Origin: Alphaproteobacteria bacterium
GTDB lineage: Bacteria > Pseudomonadota > Alphaproteobacteria > Rickettsiales > SXRF01
NCBI GenBank assembly: GCA_020050695.1
Contig: JAGVKI010000093.1
Coordinates: forward strand, 1 to 7,619
Direction: 5' to 3'
Length of the DNA: 7,619 bases
Shown: piece by piece, positions 7,191-7,619 of the stretch
How the letters are laid out: every line of letters starts with the position of its first letter
Position numbering within the stretch: the first letter of the stretch is position 1
Notes under the pieces: model-generated
Seen by the model: only the letters and a program-made list of their open reading frames with translations
Databases searched by the model: none
What the model was told of the DNA's origin: nothing
Program-made: the position numbers and the translations under genes

Positions 7191-7619
7191 ATGGGGGATG
7201 TCGACCGTTGCTGGCAGCAGTGGAAAGAACAGGTTTCACGGCAGCCGGATCCGTCGCTGGCGGGCTGGATGCAGGCGGTTATGGAGAACCGTCATTTCTT
7301 TCATCCCGGCCTTGTTTCTATATTTGGTAACTCCCCTTACCTTTCGCGCCTGGCGCAGCTCTACCCAGACATATTATATTATGCCGCTACACAAGGGCTC
7401 GATGATGCAGCCCATTTTATAATGGACAGCCTGCGGCAGCAGACCGCAGGGATTGACAATAATAATGACCTGATGCGACTGCTGCGCATTGCTAAGGGGC
7501 AAATTGCGTTACTGGTGGCATTTGCCGATATGGGTGGTTACTGGCCGCTTGAAAAAGTAACCGGCGCGCTGTCTTCGTTTGCGCAGCTGAGTCTTTCCAT
7601 AACGGTGGACGCACTGCTG
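7191..7619 (+). CDS. glnE: bifunctional glutamine synthetase adenylyltransferase / adenylyl-removing enzyme, N-terminal part (runs off the window)
   Basis: The first 143 codons of a protein that is normally about 950-1000 residues. GlnE attaches AMP to glutamine synthetase and removes it in response to PII and glutamine, tuning nitrogen assimilation in the cytoplasm. Visible family features are FGNSPYLSRLAQLYPDIL (45-62) and the helical block RLLRIAKGQIALLVAFADMG (96-115) followed by YWPLEKVTGALSSFA, which match the region before the first (deadenylylating) nucleotidyltransferase domain. The catalytic G-S/D-x-D motifs lie beyond the window. ATG 7191 is the only conventional in-frame start nearby, but it has no Shine-Dalgarno, and the frame stays open upstream through 7020 without an in-frame ATG, GTG or TTG. 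The residues just before it (FPPPFN) resemble the Pro-rich start region of some GlnE proteins, so the true N-terminus may lie upstream. Divergent from the membrane gene. Confidence 0.85.
   Translation, partial: MGDVDRCWQQWKEQVSRQPDPSLAGWMQAVMENRHFFHPGLVSIFGNSPYLSRLAQLYPDILYYAATQGLDDAAHFIMDSLRQQTAGIDNNNDLMRLLRIAKGQIALLVAFADMGGYWPLEKVTGALSSFAQLSLSITVDALL

Overview
The window reads as chromosomal DNA of an alphaproteobacterium with about 50% GC. The evidence is the protein style (TyrRS with HVGS and KMGKT signatures, a two-domain GlnE, a DUF3971/AsmA-type envelope protein) and the divergent anmK-tyrS pair, an arrangement I recall from many alphaproteobacteria. I cannot name a genus. There are no mobile elements, CRISPR arrays, tRNAs or rRNAs that I can see. 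Coding density is very high: the longest non-coding stretch is about 100 bases.

Layout. (1) Positions 1-68, minus strand: the first 22 codons of anmK (anhydro-MurNAc kinase, peptidoglycan recycling), whose N-terminal tail is a three-unit pentapeptide repeat. (2) Positions 69-168: divergent anmK/tyrS intergenic region with a plausible sigma70-type promoter and a good ribosome binding site for tyrS. (3) Positions 169-1584, plus strand: complete tyrS, 471 codons, carrying an in-frame block of about 50 extra residues between the GSDQWGN helix and the KMSKS-equivalent loop. (4) Positions 1587-4829, minus strand: a 1080-residue inner-membrane-anchored AsmA/YhdP-like protein, convergent with tyrS and only 2 bases from it. 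(5) Positions 4842-7109, minus strand: a 755-residue membrane protein fused to a spermidine-synthase-like domain, immediately upstream of the AsmA-like gene and almost certainly in one operon with it. (6) Positions 7110-7190: short divergent intergenic region. (7) Positions 7191-7619, plus strand: 5' part of glnE (glutamine synthetase adenylyltransferase/adenylyl-removing enzyme), running off the window.

How the genes relate. tyrS and glnE are housekeeping genes (translation, nitrogen control). anmK and the AsmA-like gene concern the cell envelope. The two minus-strand genes form a tight transcription unit coupling a membrane-embedded aminopropyltransferase-like enzyme of unknown substrate to a probable lipid-transport protein; a joint envelope role is only inferred. 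I did not find convincing evidence of a wholly new system. The observations most worth a follow-up are the TyrRS insertion, the altered acceptor-site motif of the spermidine-synthase-like domain in its operon context, and the repeat-built N-terminus of AnmK.
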